DNA of 64,000 nucleotides from Anaeromusa acidaminophila DSM 3853 (GCF_000374545.1 NZ_KB894597.1:1-64000), one strand, 5' to 3'; shown: positions 17,049 to 25,998, counted from the stretch's first letter. Made by a program: numbers and translations. Notes: a model not told the origin generated them from the letters alone.

Positions 17049-17466
17049 TTGACTCGGCCTCCTTTTTCTTTCGTAGCTCCCTTAGCAGCGCATCCACTAG
17101 ATGTGGTAACGGTTCGTTGGAAGAACCCAAGACCTCCACATTTTCCCTATGTAGCGGCAATACAATTTTAGGAACGCCCGTGCTGGCAATGGCTTCCGCC
17201 ATCCGCGGCGTCAGCTCCCCCAGCATGGCGTTCGCCAGTAAAATACTCAAGGGACCGACAATAATATCCACCCGCTCTACATTCCGAACGATTGCATTTT
17301 CACCGGTAGCGCCCTCGTTTGCCCCCGCCTTCAACATAGCCGCAGTCGCCAGCGCATTGGTTCCTAACGCCAGTACGTCCATTTCTTCCCGGAACTCACG
17401 CCGGATGCGATCCACAATGATCTTTCCCATACCGCCGCCTTGCCCGTCAATGACAGCAATTCGCAT
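17041..17466 (-). CDS. DUF3842 family protein
   Basis: 141 residues. The N-terminus MRIAVIDGQGGGMGKIIV looks like a nucleotide- or cofactor-binding Rossmann P-loop (G-x-G-G-G-x-G). The middle has ALGTNALATAAMLKAGA and DIIVGPLSILLANAM. These are the conserved blocks of DUF3842, a family of unknown function common in anaerobic Firmicutes. It overlaps cooT by 8 bases and begins the tightly coupled set with the exporter. Start has GGAGGACGT upstream. The glycine-rich loop is seen; any ligand is unknown. Confidence 0.85.
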   Translation of the reverse strand: MRIAVIDGQGGGMGKIIVDRIRREFREEMDVLALGTNALATAAMLKAGANEGATGENAIVRNVERVDIIVGPLSILLANAMLGELTPRMAEAIASTGVPKIVLPLHRENVEVLGSSNEPLPHLVDALLRELRKKKEAESNV

Positions 17467-17548
17467 ACGTCCTCCAGTTCAGTCCACTTTCATTCTAGCA
17501 GCAAAGTAACTTATTAATTTTTCGCCAACGCCTGCTAAATTCCTTTTC

Positions 17549-17716
17549 CTATTTTTTGGAACTCTTGCGACTCTTGCGCGTCGGCCTTAAAAGTCTCTGT
17601 AAAATGCGTGAAAAAGCATCACTCTCTTTTCCCTGCATCCGCCCCTCTTCATACCCTTCTTGCTGCTGTGGCAATTCACTGCCCAGACGACTAGACACAT
17701 CGACTCGTTTGATCAT
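17549..17716 (-). CDS. Small basic protein of 55 residues, unknown function
   Basis: ATG at 17714-17716 preceded by GGGAGGG with good spacing. The frame runs 55 codons to a TAG at 17549-17551. The protein opens MIKRVDVSSRLGSEL, has a polar, Gln/Glu-rich centre, and ends in a very basic tail (RPTRKSRKSSKK). No membrane segment or known domain. It sits between the DUF362 gene (gap 113, containing a GCTTCGC/GCGAAGC hairpin at 17749-17768) and DUF3842 (gap 82), same strand. I take it as real because of its ribosome site and position, but it has no homologue I recognise. Confidence 0.55.
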   Translation of the reverse strand: MIKRVDVSSRLGSELPQQQEGYEEGRMQGKESDAFSRILQRLLRPTRKSRKSSKK

Positions 17717-17829
17717 TTGCTACCCTCCCAGCATTCATCTACTGACAGGCTTCGCCAGACAGCGAAGCTTAAAAGATCAATTTACTTTACTATCGTTATT
17801 CCCGTCCGCCATCTTAACCAGTTGCTTGC

Positions 17830-18966
17830 CTACCGCCCGCTCCATTTTTTCCAGCTTTTCCATAAACGCAGCAGCCGCCCCTGCTTTAACTGCACTGCGT
17901 CAGCCGGACACAATTCCTGACAGCAGTAACATCGAATGCAGCGCGACCGCTCAACAACGACGTTCCCGTCTTGCATCGCCATAGCTTTCGGCGGACAATG
18001 CGCGATACATCGACCGCAGCGCACGCATCTAGCGTTATCCACAACAGGCCAGGCTGTAAGTTCCCGCCGCGCTGCAGCCACCAGCCAGGAAGGCACAACA
18101 TCATCCAGCTTTTCATAGGTATGAGGCGGTGCAAAATTGAAAGCAAGTTTCCTTCCATCTCCCACCAACTCCAAGTTTTCCACATCCGCCAAGCCGCGCT
18201 GTGCAGCCTCTAATTCCACCGGCAGTTTGGCTCCCGTAAAGCCCATAAGTCGGCTCATGGCTGCGTCCACCGCAAACGGATTGGCGCCGGCTAATACTAC
18301 GCCAGCCTCATACGCTGCGCCATTACGCGGCCCCTGTCCTTCCATCGCGCGCACGCCATCTATAATCGACAAAGCAGGTCGTAAGCATTCTGCCAAATCA
18401 ACCAACCATGCTGCAAAATCCGCATGCTTTTGCATACGCAAATGATACTGCGCTTTTTCCGCTCCCACTACAGCGCCAAAAAGATTTTTCACTGCTCCGG
18501 TAACTCCTGTTAGGGAGTGCGTTTTCATTTTCGCTACAGAAATAATGACATCCGCATCTACGCAGGCTTTTGCCAGTGAAAAACCTTGCGCCATTTTCCC
18601 TTTCCCATACGGCACATGACATGTTTCATCAAAGGAAACCAACCGAGCTCCTTCTTCCCGGCATACAGCCGCTAGACCGGTCTTTTCCGCCACCTTCTGC
18701 GTACTCTCAAAGGCCGGCGAATCCCCCACCAGAGGAACGCCGCCGACTTCTTTAACTAAACGAATCACCGCCCGCACTACCTCCGGATGGGTAGTCACTA
18801 AAAACCCGCGATGACCGCTTTCCAGCATATTCGGCTTCACCAGCACGATCTGTCCAGGATTCACAAACGCCGCCATACCGCCCGCTAAATCAACCGCGGC
18901 CCGCACTCCTTTTTCAACTTCCGCCGGCTCATAATTTAAGGTTTTTATAACGCTTACTTTATCCAT
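17830..18966 (-). CDS. DUF362 protein with C-terminal 2[4Fe-4S] ferredoxin domain
   Basis: 378 residues from the ATG at 18964-18966, chosen because GAGG lies 8 bases upstream; an ATG seven codons earlier has no site. The DUF362 domain covers about residues 5-300 (LVKPNML, TTHPEVVRAVIRLVKE, GDSPAFEST, KMKTHSLTGVTGAVKNLFG). A bacterial ferredoxin domain follows with two clusters: CVRCGRCIAHCPPKA and CIRCYCCQELCPADA. Cytoplasmic; probably a redox protein, reaction unknown. First gene of the minus-strand run toward CooT and the ABC exporter; divergent from the PocR chemoreceptor. Confidence 0.88.
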   Translation of the reverse strand: MDKVSVIKTLNYEPAEVEKGVRAAVDLAGGMAAFVNPGQIVLVKPNMLESGHRGFLVTTHPEVVRAVIRLVKEVGGVPLVGDSPAFESTQKVAEKTGLAAVCREEGARLVSFDETCHVPYGKGKMAQGFSLAKACVDADVIISVAKMKTHSLTGVTGAVKNLFGAVVGAEKAQYHLRMQKHADFAAWLVDLAECLRPALSIIDGVRAMEGQGPRNGAAYEAGVVLAGANPFAVDAAMSRLMGFTGAKLPVELEAAQRGLADVENLELVGDGRKLAFNFAPPHTYEKLDDVVPSWLVAAARRELTAWPVVDNARCVRCGRCIAHCPPKAMAMQDGNVVVERSRCIRCYCCQELCPADAVQLKQGRLLRLWKSWKKWSGR

Positions 18967-19139
18967 ATTTTCAACCTCAATCATCATCTACTTTGATAAC
19001 ATTATTTTAAAATAATTATTTGAAAATTGCGAATTGATGGTTTTTAGTATAATATATAACTAGGATTACCATTACTTGTTAAATGTCCTTTTTCCTGACT
19101 CTGCTACCATCTATTTAGTCAAAAAAGGAGAGATGAGTT

Positions 19140-20186
19140 ATGAAACAACACTTTAAGGTAACCGCTTCCGACGACTTAAAGGATCTGAAAATAACTGACG
19201 TAATCGATCTCGACTTTCTTCAACGCTTCCAGGATGACTTTGCAAAAGGCGTAGGCTTAGCCAGCGTAACGGTTGATATAAACGGGACCCCCGTTACTAA
19301 TCCGAGTTCTTACACTCGTTTTTGCATGGATTATACTCATGGCACCGAATGCGGCGACAAACGTTGTGCTGAATCGCACCGCAAAGGGGGCGAAGAAGCG
19401 GCTCGTCTCGGAAAGCCTGTCGTTTATGAATGTCATGCCGGTTTAATCGACTTTGCCGCGCCAATCATTGTAGAAGGCCGACAAATCGGAACCATTCTGG
19501 GCGGCCAAGTTTTAACAGAGCTGCCTGACGAAGCAAAGTATCGCCGCATTGCTCGCGAAATCGGCGTTGATGAAGAGGGTTATGTTGAAGCCGTACAGGA
19601 GGTCCGCAAGCTAACCCGCGAAAGCATCGAAGCAGCCGCCAATGTCCTTTTCATTGTCGCTAACAGCCTTTCTAAATCCGCGTATCACCAGCGGAAATTA
19701 AAAGCCCTTGCCAATGTGCTTAACGATGGCATCGCACAAATTTCAGCAACCATGGAAGAACTAGCCGCCTCGGCCTGCACGGTAAGCGAAAATCAAAGCA
19801 AATTAAATCTTGAAATCAAAAATGTAAATACGGTTACCGGCGAAATCAATCAGGTAACGACCTTAATTAAGGATATTGCCGATGAAACTCGCCTCTTGGG
19901 TTTAAATGCAGCCATTGAAGCCGCCCGCGCCGGTGAAGCAGGCCTTGGATTTGGCGTAGTCGCCCAAGAAATAAGAAAGCTCTCAGCCGATTCTAAACAA
20001 ACAGTTGGGAAAATTCAAGAGTTTACTACTGCCATCAGCGGTTCCGTTGAAAAAACCGTAGCCATGGGACAAGAAACAGCCCTAACGTCCGAACAACAAG
20101 CCGCTGCCATTGAAGAAGTAACCGCTAGTGTCGAAGAAATCCAAAGTCTTACCGAACAACTAAACGCTTTAGCGGATGAGCGCTAG
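19140..20186 (+). CDS. Soluble chemoreceptor with PocR sensor domain
   Basis: 348 residues, no transmembrane helix, so a cytoplasmic methyl-accepting chemotaxis protein. Residues about 20-185 are a PocR ligand-binding domain with the family's conserved Cys ([31 protein letters not shown]). Residues about 195-348 form a short signalling coiled coil with the hairpin tip [11 protein letters not shown]. It is far shorter than a transmembrane receptor's signalling domain. AAAAGGAGAG precedes the ATG. It is followed after 31 bases by cheW. It could sense a small hydrophilic metabolite or redox state; PocR domains elsewhere are linked to propanediol and similar compounds. Confidence 0.9.
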   Translation: MKQHFKVTASDDLKDLKITDVIDLDFLQRFQDDFAKGVGLASVTVDINGTPVTNPSSYTRFCMDYTHGTECGDKRCAESHRKGGEEAARLGKPVVYECHAGLIDFAAPIIVEGRQIGTILGGQVLTELPDEAKYRRIAREIGVDEEGYVEAVQEVRKLTRESIEAAANVLFIVANSLSKSAYHQRKLKALANVLNDGIAQISATMEELAASACTVSENQSKLNLEIKNVNTVTGEINQVTTLIKDIADETRLLGLNAAIEAARAGEAGLGFGVVAQEIRKLSADSKQTVGKIQEFTTAISGSVEKTVAMGQETALTSEQQAAAIEEVTASVEEIQSLTEQLNALADER

Positions 20187-20217
20187 TAAGGCGGCGATTA
20201 AAGCAGGAGGTGAAATC

Positions 20218-20670
20218 ATGGCTCACATTCAATTAGTCGTTTTTGAGTTAAACGGCGAAGAATATGGCGTTGACGCTTTAGCTGTAAGCGGCATTCTGCG
20301 CCCGCAAAAATTCAAAATCCACAAAGTACCTGGCCTGCCTGATGTAATTGAAGGTATGATCGACTTGCGCGGACAAGTCAATTATATTTTTAATCTCGGT
20401 ATTAAGCTAGGACTTGAAAAAACAATAATTGCAGAGGAAAGCAAATTCATCATGTTGAACATTCAAAATACTGTCGCCGGATGTATCGTAGATGAAGTGA
20501 CCGACATCGTTACTATCTCCGATGAGCAAATTCAACACCAACCAGAATTCGTAGCAACCCTTAGCGGGAAATACCTTTTAGGTATTGGCAAAATAGACGA
20601 GCGGTTAATCATCATCCTAAATCCTGAAAACATCCTATCTACCGAAGAATATGAGGCGCTAACCGGTTAA
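20218..20670 (+). CDS. cheW: CheW-like chemotaxis adaptor
   Basis: 150 residues from the ATG at 20218 with AGGAGGTGAAATC upstream; an in-frame ATG 14 codons earlier overlaps the receptor gene and has no site. It has CheW landmarks: VVFELNGEEYGVDALAVSGIL at the start, IHKVPGLPDVIEGMIDLRG (about 41-59) and a C-terminal GIGKIDERLIIILN strand. It couples a receptor, presumably its neighbour PocR-MCP, to the CheA kinase. No cheA, cheR or cheB lies in the window, so the pair must plug into a chemotaxis core elsewhere. Confidence 0.93.
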   Translation: MAHIQLVVFELNGEEYGVDALAVSGILRPQKFKIHKVPGLPDVIEGMIDLRGQVNYIFNLGIKLGLEKTIIAEESKFIMLNIQNTVAGCIVDEVTDIVTISDEQIQHQPEFVATLSGKYLLGIGKIDERLIIILNPENILSTEEYEALTG

Positions 20671-20678
20671 GCGCCTCC

Positions 20679-20712
20679 CCCAGTAAGCCCGGCTGATACT
20701 GGGCGGTTTTCT
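20679..20712 (+). terminator. First terminator after cheW
   Basis: CCCAGTA / TACTGGG stem followed by CGGTTTT. A further inverted repeat GAGGCGCT / AGCGCCTC overlaps the cheW stop at 20653-20677. Confidence 0.65.
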
Positions 20713-20727
20713 AACCAGATCCCACTA

Positions 20728-20763
20728 TAAAAGGAGCTGCGGATTACTCCGCAGCTCCTTTTG
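20728..20763. terminator. Bidirectional terminator between cheW and larA
   Basis: AAAAGGAGCTGCGGA / TCCGCAGCTCCTTTT, symmetrical A/T flanks, placed between convergent genes. Confidence 0.9.
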
Positions 20764-20780
20764 TTGGCTTCCGTTTCTTT

Positions 20781-22055
20781 CTATTTTACGATTACAGAAA
20801 CTCCGTCCGGCACCACGGTAATGCTGGCATCTTTGCCAACAATTTCCTCTGCCATTTTCATCGCTTCCGGAAGCGTATTGGCAACTTTCATTTTCATATC
20901 TTTTATCATGCCATGATCGCACTGATCGGTGACCATGATAACCGTATGATCAATCAAAATACGCGCTAAAATTTGAGCTTCCCATTGATCCGGCAGCGTA
21001 TGCTGAGGTTCAATGGCCATAATTTCATCCATAACCGCTTGTGCGCTATTAGCCTTTTTAAACCACTCATAGAAATCTTCGCCGCCATGTCCGTCATTGC
21101 AAGCTGCACATATGATAATCACGCCGCCTTTGCGGCAGGTGGCTTCTGCGGCGCTCATTCCCTTGACCGCTTGGTAAATATTTTGATCCAACGGATATCC
21201 GCCATTGGAAGTAATGGCAATATCCGCAGGCTTTGCAGCTACATTCGCTAATTCACCGGCAAATTTCGTTCCCTCAGCATGGGCTTTTTCAAGATCGCCG
21301 GCAAAAGCTTTGATGATTTTCTTATCCGCATCAATGACAACGTTCAAGATAAACTGCAGTTTAGCGGTTTTAGCAGCATGCAGCATGTCAATGTGAATCG
21401 GATTTCCTTCCAAATTGCCGGTTCTGGCCTTGTCACTGGCAATAAATTGAGAGTTGTGATTGGCCAACACGGTTACCTTACTCACCACGCCCGGCAGAAC
21501 GCTTTTACGGCCACCCGAAAAGCCTGCAAAGAAGTGCGGCTCAATAAATCCTTCAGAAATCAACAAGTCCGCTTCTACAGCCAATTTGTTAATGACAATA
21601 TCGCCGCCCGAAGGAAGTTTACCGATATTCACCATAGATTCCGGCTCAAAGGCATTATGCACTACTATTTTTTCTTCAGCAACAACTTTTTCCCCAAATT
21701 TTCCAATCAGTTCTTCTTTGGTTGTCGGACGATGGAAGCCGGTAGCAATCAAGAAGGTAATATCCGCCTCCGGATTACCACTGCGGATTTCTTCCAGCAT
21801 AATCGGCGCCATGATTTTGCTGGGCACCGGACGAGTATGGTCACTGGCGATGATCACTATTTTATTCTTCCCTTTGACCAAGTCCCGCAGTCTCGGAGAA
21901 CCAATAGGATTTTCTAACGCTTTTTTCACCAGTTCCTGTTCGCCAGCCTCGGGTTTATAATGATGTGCTTTGGACTCAAGCACACCAACTAATCTTGCAT
22001 CATCAATTTGAGCCTCGATAAAACCTTTACTATACGGAATTTTTACTACAGCCAT
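20781..22055 (-). CDS. larA: Nickel-dependent lactate racemase family protein (LarA)
   Basis: 424 residues from the ATG at 22053-22055 (GGGAGGAG upstream). The LarA fold is indicated by SDHTRPVPS (about 72-80, substrate and cofactor loop), ATGFHRPT (about 104), EGFIEPHFFAGFSGGRKSVLPG (quoted in two parts: EGFIEPHFF and AGFSGGRKSVLPG, about 168-190) and NHNSQF. The Lys in GGRK corresponds to the residue that carries the covalent nickel-pincer nucleotide in lactate racemase, and the His ligands are present. It could interconvert D- and L-lactate brought in by the permeases; the family also includes racemases and epimerases for other 2-hydroxyacids. Cofactor genes larB, larC and larE are not in this window. 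An extended -10 (TGCTATAAT) lies at about 22112-22120. Confidence 0.85.
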   Translation of the reverse strand: MAVVKIPYSKGFIEAQIDDARLVGVLESKAHHYKPEAGEQELVKKALENPIGSPRLRDLVKGKNKIVIIASDHTRPVPSKIMAPIMLEEIRSGNPEADITFLIATGFHRPTTKEELIGKFGEKVVAEEKIVVHNAFEPESMVNIGKLPSGGDIVINKLAVEADLLISEGFIEPHFFAGFSGGRKSVLPGVVSKVTVLANHNSQFIASDKARTGNLEGNPIHIDMLHAAKTAKLQFILNVVIDADKKIIKAFAGDLEKAHAEGTKFAGELANVAAKPADIAITSNGGYPLDQNIYQAVKGMSAAEATCRKGGVIIICAACNDGHGGEDFYEWFKKANSAQAVMDEIMAIEPQHTLPDQWEAQILARILIDHTVIMVTDQCDHGMIKDMKMKVANTLPEAMKMAEEIVGKDASITVVPDGVSVIVK

Positions 22056-22388
22056 GTTTTCTCCTCCCATACTTTTAAAAATTGTACTTCTCTGGTTTCC
22101 TTATTTTTTATTATAGCACTCTCCAACATAAATTGCTGATTTTTCAACGATAATACCCACTTTTAATTTGCCGGAAATCAAAAAGCATCTTAGTTGCTCC
22201 TTATCTTCTCCTATGATTTTCCTTTCAAGTATGTAAGAAATTACTCTACACATATCAACCGCCACTAATCTAACTTCCTACAAACGACTTAGGCCTGACC
22301 ATAATCCGCCCTGTTTTTTCTACATAACCTTGGCAGGATAAATTTCTTTCTTTATGGAAGTAACAATAAAATTGCTCGGAGGTGTGTA
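22056..22388. other. 333-bp divergent intergenic region
   Basis: Holds the larA promoter region on the minus strand (TGCTATAAT, extended -10, no clear -35) and the upstream region of the exported protein at 22389. A/T-rich; I see no further gene, RNA motif or repeat that I can support. Confidence 0.5.
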
Positions 22389-22934
22389 ATGAAAAAAATA
22401 TCTGTTTTGGCTTTCTGTTTTTTTCTTTTGTGGGGCTGTAGCATTTCTTTTGCTAACATCATTAGAGAAAACGACGGCGACAATGTCGCCTTTTCCAGTT
22501 GGCAAAAATTCACCGACAATAATATCACAACGTACTGTTCCTTGGTAAAATACATAGATTTGGGGGCGTCTTCTACATTTTGGCTGCGCATGGATAGTAA
22601 TCGCGGCGCTTTTCAAGAGCGGGCATACTTGCAGATAGACAATAATATCCTCCAAATAAAGCGCCTTGAAGCCGGTACTATGTACAACCGTACAGGAACT
22701 CCAGAACCCTCCATTTTAAGCCCGTGGAGCAGCACAATGTATAGTTTATCAGCTACCGAACTTGATGCGTTTCGAAAATGTTCTTCTATCCGTTTAACGT
22801 TGACCCTAATGGACGGTAAAACCATGTCTTATAAACTGTCTCCCGTTGCAGTCGCCGACTGGAAAAGAGTATTAGACCTCTCTAGCTCCAGTTTAGCAGC
22901 GCCTTCCGTGCAAAAGCAAACTAATGAAAATTGA
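22389..22934 (+). CDS. Exported protein of unknown function
   Basis: 181 residues with a classical signal peptide (MKKISVLAFCFFLLWGC then SISFA-N); cleavage after SFA is most likely. The LLWGC stretch could instead be a weak lipobox, though Trp at -2 is atypical. The mature part is a polar beta-rich protein of about 160 residues with Tyr, Ser and Thr and no known catalytic motif; it shows a YCSLVKYIDLGAS stretch near residue 47. CGGAGGTGTG precedes the ATG. Monocistronic, with a bidirectional terminator behind. Small proteins of this kind in Negativicutes are usually unassigned periplasmic proteins. Confidence 0.7.
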   Translation: MKKISVLAFCFFLLWGCSISFANIIRENDGDNVAFSSWQKFTDNNITTYCSLVKYIDLGASSTFWLRMDSNRGAFQERAYLQIDNNILQIKRLEAGTMYNRTGTPEPSILSPWSSTMYSLSATELDAFRKCSSIRLTLTLMDGKTMSYKLSPVAVADWKRVLDLSSSSLAAPSVQKQTNEN

Positions 22935-22946
22935 AGATCAAGCGCA

Positions 22947-22980
22947 AAGAACTCCTGCCTCTTTTCGGCAGGAGTTCTTT
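22947..22980. terminator. Bidirectional terminator
   Basis: AAAGAACTCCTGCC / GGCAGGAGTTCTTT with T-runs on both sides, between the convergent exported protein and MFS genes. Confidence 0.9.
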
Positions 22981-23002
22981 CGTTATCCGCTTAAATCCCT
23001 CT

Positions 23003-24337
23003 TTAACTACTTGCCTGTTTGCCATAGGTCTCTTTAATCAAAAAGGTCGCCAATAAACCCAACAGCAAAACTACCGTACACATGGCAAAAGCATTCTGAT
23101 ACGCCTCTAGCGTATATATTTTTACCCCTTGCTCTATGCTTCCTTGCCAAAATTGATCCAACACCCAGCCAAAACCGGGCTGCATAAGAGCCGCACCAAT
23201 AAACGGAGCCGAGTTTACCACGCCTGCAGCAATCCCTGTCAGTTGTGGCGGGTTCACTTCCTTGGCGCATACAACTGCCACCGATACGCCAGAAACGCCG
23301 ATACCAAAGAAAAAGCAAATTAAAGCCAAGAGCCACCTTGGCAGATGTTCGCCCCCCAGCATTAAGGCAGCCAAAGCCGCCAGAAACAAAAGAGTTGTCA
23401 CGATATACGGACTCCGCCGTCTCCCCAATCGGTCAGATAAATAGCCTACCAGAGGAGCTCCCGCCATATTTCCCAAAAACATAAGCAGCACTTGATTCGC
23501 CGCTTCCACTCGTGACATGTGCATTACTTGCATAAAGTAAGGCACACCCCAAATCCCGCTAAACGTCATATATACGCCAAACACTGCCACTGACGCCAAA
23601 AATGGCGTCCAGGTATGACGGTTGCGCAGCACCCTCAACAACCCCAGCTTCATCCCTATTTGTACGGAAGAAGCCGCAGCCGCACCGCCGAATTCGTATG
23701 CCGCAAGCTCCTTCATGGAAGGAAGTCCCTCTTCTGTTGGACGATTGCGAATCACAAGCCAGCAAGCTCCCGCCATAAGCAAAGAATACAATGCCACCAA
23801 GAAAAATGCTGATCTCCATCCGGTTGATTCTACCAACATAGCCAAAGGAGTAGCCGACAGTAACGAGCCACCGTTTCCTACAAGCGTCAGTAAGCCCAAC
23901 ATGGTCGCAAATTCCCGCAACCGAAACCATTCCGCCTGCAATTTAACCACATTCACATAGATCACGCTGACTCCCACGCTTGCTAAAAAGCGCCCTATGT
24001 AGAGACTGCCCAGGCTTTCTGCGCAACCTATTAGCGACGCCCCCGCCGCCGCAATAACGACAGAGGCGCTGATAACCAACCTTGGTCCATAACGATCCGC
24101 CAGCATGCCAGAGGGAACCTGCAACATGGCATACGTATAAAAGTAAATAGAAGACAGCATGCCTAGCTCCGAAGCTTGAGCAATCGAAAAATCCCTCATT
24201 AGGCTATCGGCAACAACGCCCGTCACGGTCCGATGAAAATAAGCCGCCAAAAAAGTCAGCGCCGCACACAACCAAATCCATTTTCGTTTTTGTTCCAGCC
24301 GTTTTATTTTTCCCAACCAACCATCAGCTTCATTCAT
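23003..24337 (-). CDS. Major facilitator superfamily transporter
   Basis: 444 residues with 12 predicted membrane helices. An MFS motif A-like loop, GMLADRYGPR, lies near residue 76, and a second copy, GYLSDRLGRRRSP, near 300. Overall layout resembles the anion/cation or oxalate-formate-like symporter groups (long conserved GxxxSxxG in the second half). Substrate cannot be assigned. The start overlaps the stop of the TPR gene upstream by 8 bases, so the two are translationally coupled, an unusual pairing for a transporter. Confidence 0.88.
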   Translation of the reverse strand: MNEADGWLGKIKRLEQKRKWIWLCAALTFLAAYFHRTVTGVVADSLMRDFSIAQASELGMLSSIYFYTYAMLQVPSGMLADRYGPRLVISASVVIAAAGASLIGCAESLGSLYIGRFLASVGVSVIYVNVVKLQAEWFRLREFATMLGLLTLVGNGGSLLSATPLAMLVESTGWRSAFFLVALYSLLMAGACWLVIRNRPTEEGLPSMKELAAYEFGGAAAASSVQIGMKLGLLRVLRNRHTWTPFLASVAVFGVYMTFSGIWGVPYFMQVMHMSRVEAANQVLLMFLGNMAGAPLVGYLSDRLGRRRSPYIVTTLLFLAALAALMLGGEHLPRWLLALICFFFGIGVSGVSVAVVCAKEVNPPQLTGIAAGVVNSAPFIGAALMQPGFGWVLDQFWQGSIEQGVKIYTLEAYQNAFAMCTVVLLLGLLATFLIKETYGKQASS

Positions 24338-25886
24338 GATTTTGCCCTGTATCCTCCAGCGCTTTTTTTACATCACGAATTACTTCAGTCCAGTCTCCAA
24401 GTCGTTTTTGACGAAACAATCGCATGCTCGGATACCAAGGGCTGTCTTCCCGGTCGAGAAGCCAGCGCCAGTCTGGATTATAAGGAAGCATCAACCACGT
24501 TTTTTTGCCCATGGCTCCCGCTAAATGCGCCACTGCAGAATCAACGGTCAGTACTAGATCCAAGTTAGCAATAATCGCCGCCGTAGCCGCGAAATTTGTT
24601 AAATGTAATGTAATATCCGCAATCGCTGCTGGGACTGGTAATTTCATTAGGTCCTTCGCTCGCTCTCCCGCTTGTAAGCTCAACAAAAAAACTTCTTGTT
24701 GTTCAAATAATGGCTGCAAACAATCCAGCGGAATGGAACGATTTTTATCATTGCTATGCGCAGCATTCCCCGCCCACACCACGCCAACTCGTAATTTTCC
24801 TTGGGGATTTAACTTTCTAATTCGCTTCGCCCACTTAGCCGTTTCCTGTTGTTTCGACTGCACATATGGTATTTTTCGGGGAATTGACTCTAGCCTTGTA
24901 TGAAGCCAATGAGGCAAACTCAACAAAGGCGACGCCAAATCATATTCCTGCAAAGGAAGCATTTCACTGCTATCCCATACCCGACACTCCGGCAAAGACT
25001 GCCGCACAAGATCTTCTAGCGGCTTTTGCACCAAAATGCCCACTTCTTCCGCCATTTCCGCTACTTCGGTTGCATATCGCAGAAATTGCAACGAATCCCC
25101 GTATCCTTGATCAGCATATAGTAAAATTTTTTGCCCCTGCAGGCATTCCCCCCGCCAATGAGGCAGCGGTAATTGCCCGTGGCGCCGCGTTAACAGCCGC
25201 AAATCGTCATATTTATCCCAGCCCAACTCATAACGTCCCTGCAACAAATATAGTTCCGCCAGCGAAAAGTCCGCTTCAACAAAATCTTCTTTAAGTTGGA
25301 GCGCTCGTTTTAAACAAGCTTCCGCCTTTTCAAAGTCATGCCTATTTTTTAAAGCCAACCCAAAATTGTACTGGATAGTAGCATTAGTTGGTTCAAGCTT
25401 CACCGCTTGTTGAAACGACTGGAATGCTTCTTCTTGGCATTGGACGTCCCCTTCTAACACCAGGCCCAAGTTATTGTAAGCGTCAGCAAATAACGGCTTC
25501 CATGACAAGGCCTGCCGAAAACAAGATTCCGCTTCCCCTAGCGCGCCTGTTCTCCGTAGGATCACTCCTAAATTATTGACGGCCTCCGGATATTTCGGTT
25601 GAAGAACAAGAGCCCACCGGAGCAACTCCGCCGCTTTCTCCAGCATACCCGCTTTTCCAAGCACCAAGCCCAGTTCCTGGTAAAAGGAAGCCTCTTCCGG
25701 GTCTAAGGCTATGGCCTGCCGCAGCGCATCTGCCGCTTCCGCTAAATTTCCGTTCTCATTAAGAAAGCCTCCCAGCCGATAGTACGCCTCTGGATTTTGA
25801 GGGCTTTTCTGTACATTTCGCCGCAGCTCTTGCTCTTGTTTTTTGAGACTAGATACAATTACTGAATCTTTCTCTTTCATGGTCAA
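24330..25886 (-). CDS. TPR-repeat protein with glycosyltransferase-like C-terminal domain
   Basis: 518 residues. Residues about 15-250 are tandem tetratricopeptide repeats (NPEAYYRLGGFLNENGNLAEA, here cut to its core; YPEAVNNLGVILRRTG; FADAYNNLGLVLEG). The C-terminal 260 residues resemble the GT-B-like domain common to bacterial TPR glycosyltransferases (VGVVWAGNAAHSNDKNRSIP; LVLTVDSAVAHLAGAMGK; WLLDREDSPWYPSMRLFRQ). The DSAVAHLAGA loop is typical of heptosyltransferase-like sugar-nucleotide sites. The start may be TTG (AGGAG 6 bases before) or the ATG two codons on. Possibly glycosylates a surface protein or polysaccharide; target unknown. Confidence 0.8.
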   Translation of the reverse strand: MTMKEKDSVIVSSLKKQEQELRRNVQKSPQNPEAYYRLGGFLNENGNLAEAADALRQAIALDPEEASFYQELGLVLGKAGMLEKAAELLRWALVLQPKYPEAVNNLGVILRRTGALGEAESCFRQALSWKPLFADAYNNLGLVLEGDVQCQEEAFQSFQQAVKLEPTNATIQYNFGLALKNRHDFEKAEACLKRALQLKEDFVEADFSLAELYLLQGRYELGWDKYDDLRLLTRRHGQLPLPHWRGECLQGQKILLYADQGYGDSLQFLRYATEVAEMAEEVGILVQKPLEDLVRQSLPECRVWDSSEMLPLQEYDLASPLLSLPHWLHTRLESIPRKIPYVQSKQQETAKWAKRIRKLNPQGKLRVGVVWAGNAAHSNDKNRSIPLDCLQPLFEQQEVFLLSLQAGERAKDLMKLPVPAAIADITLHLTNFAATAAIIANLDLVLTVDSAVAHLAGAMGKKTWLMLPYNPDWRWLLDREDSPWYPSMRLFRQKRLGDWTEVIRDVKKALEDTGQNHE

Positions 25887-25998
25887 TAGTTTCTCCTTAC
25901 ACTCTTTTGGCCTTATATATATCTATATTCCAAAACACTTCAAATCTCCTGCCAAATGAAGGTTTCTTTATTGACCATACACGAAACAGCCTCTTTAT

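Noticed and set aside
20653-20677. Inverted repeat at the cheW stop as an operator
   Set aside because: It overlaps the stop codon and sits beside two terminators; likely part of transcript-end structure.
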